Origin: Spirochaetales bacterium | GTDB lineage: Bacteria; Spirochaetota; Spirochaetia; B11-G9 | Assembly (NCBI GenBank): GCA_027077185.1 | Contig: JALTGJ010000493.1 | Coordinates: forward strand, 1 to 5,858 | DNA: 5,858 bases | Direction: 5' to 3' | In this document: one piece after another, positions 5,158 to 5,858 of the stretch | Layout of the letters: every line of letters begins with the position of its first letter | Position numbering within the stretch: position 1 is the first letter of the stretch | Position numbers and translations under genes: made by a program | Notes under the pieces: model-generated | What the model was told of the DNA's origin: nothing | Database searches by the model: none | The model's input: the letters and a program-made list of their open reading frames with translations, nothing else

Positions 5158-5858
5158 ATGAATGGATTTAAAATTAATAAAACTTTTTGGTTTGGTGTTT
5201 TTCTCTTTATTTATCTGGTGGCTGTTCCCTTTTTGTTTCGGAATGACAGATATATTATTAATATTATGACAACTGCTTCAATTCTAAGCACTGTCAGTTT
5301 AGGTGTGTGGGTAACCTTTACTATTGGTCGAATAAATATAGGTCAGGCAGCATTTGCAGCATTGGGTGCATACACAACTGCTATTCTCACAACAAAGCTG
5401 GGATTTTCTTTTTGGGTAAGTCTTCCTATATCAGGTATTGTTGCTGCTGCTGTAGGTTTGGTAATAGGCCTTCCTATTTTACGATTGAAAGGTTTTTATT
5501 TTGCGATGGTTACTCTTAGTATAACGGAAGCCTTTAGACTTCTCTATTTAAATTTGGAAAGTATAACAGGTGGGGGGAATGGAATAATGGGTATTCCGAG
5601 ACCTGGTGCACTCACTATAGGAAGTCTTACTATTATTCCGGCAATAGGCAGGAATAAAATGGGTTTTTTTTATCTTGTCGCTATTGTTCTGGTGATTGTT
5701 ATTCTTGCACTCTGGCGTTTATATAAGAGCAGAATAGGATGGTTGTTTAAAGCAATAAGACAGGGTGAGGATTTAGCTCTTAGTAGTGGAGTTAATGTAG
5801 TAAAGTACAGAGTAGTTGCATATACGATAGGCTGTTTTTTAGGTGGCGTTGGTGGATC
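5158..5858 (+). CDS. LivM-family ABC importer permease, 3' end beyond window
   Basis: An open frame begins at ATG 5158 with TGGAG (5144-5148) nine bases upstream and continues without a stop to the window edge, giving 233 complete codons and two extra bases. LivM-family proteins are usually about 300 residues or longer, so the C-terminal part is missing only because of the window. Recognisable parts are the hydrophobic N-terminus (11-27), IGRINIGQAAFAALGAYT (56-73), matching the conserved G-Q-A-A-F motif, RLKGFYFAMVTL (109-120), TGGGNGIMGIPRP (137-149) and the EAA-like loop FKAIRQGEDLALSSGVNVVKY (197-217), which should contact the ATPase. It would form the channel with the LivH-type protein encoded immediately upstream. 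Genes for two ATPases (LivG and LivF type) are expected next. No frameshift is seen in the visible part. Confidence 0.9.
   Translation, partial: MNGFKINKTFWFGVFLFIYLVAVPFLFRNDRYIINIMTTASILSTVSLGVWVTFTIGRINIGQAAFAALGAYTTAILTTKLGFSFWVSLPISGIVAAAVGLVIGLPILRLKGFYFAMVTLSITEAFRLLYLNLESITGGGNGIMGIPRPGALTIGSLTIIPAIGRNKMGFFYLVAIVLVIVILALWRLYKSRIGWLFKAIRQGEDLALSSGVNVVKYRVVAYTIGCFLGGVGG

Noticed and set aside
5307..5519. 70-codon + strand open frame
   Set aside because: It lies wholly inside the LivM-type gene in another frame and has a biased composition, including a run of cysteines.

Overview
The window looks like chromosomal DNA from an AT-rich bacterium, most likely a spirochaete. The lineage call is an inference. 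It rests mainly on the binding protein's Sec signal peptide, which runs into an A-G-G-K-E start of the mature protein with no lipobox cysteine, a style I associate with Spirochaetes. No rRNA, tRNA, CRISPR array, transposase or phage gene is visible.

Layout. Bases 1-436 hold no convincing gene. This stretch is strikingly GC-rich: a hand count gives about 252 G+C in bases 1-420, near 60%, against roughly 37% in a sampled line of the first gene. It contains a terminator-like fold (71-124), a tandem array of a 19-20 bp unit (175-290), two copies of a GC-rich hairpin (277-297 and 400-420) and two copies of a 20-bp degenerate element (147-166 and 330-349). Together these form a repeated module whose second copy abuts the first gene. 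From 437 onward all genes are on the + strand: an AEC-family membrane permease (437-1447), a class V PLP-dependent aminotransferase of the alanine/serine-glyoxylate (AGXT-like) type (1686-2798), an ABC-importer solute-binding protein of the Leu/Ile/Val-amide type (2953-4173), a LivH-family permease (4257-5117) and a LivM-family permease that runs off the right edge (5158 to beyond 5858).

How they fit together. The last three genes are the start of a branched-chain-amino-acid-type ABC import operon. The two ATPases (LivG and LivF type) are expected just past the right edge. The operon has its own near-consensus promoter with an upstream A/T-only tract, and a long stem-loop separates the binding-protein gene from the permeases, an arrangement that usually lets the binding protein be made in excess. 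The aminotransferase just upstream could process an imported amino compound or make glycine from glyoxylate, and the AEC permease could move an organic acid. That is a plausible nitrogen or carbon scavenging locus, but the substrate cannot be read from this sequence. The binding protein lacks the Ser/Thr-rich ligand loops of LivJ/LivK, so leucine, isoleucine or valine should not be assumed.

The genes belong to known families. The least explained part of the window is the GC-rich repeat region at the left end.
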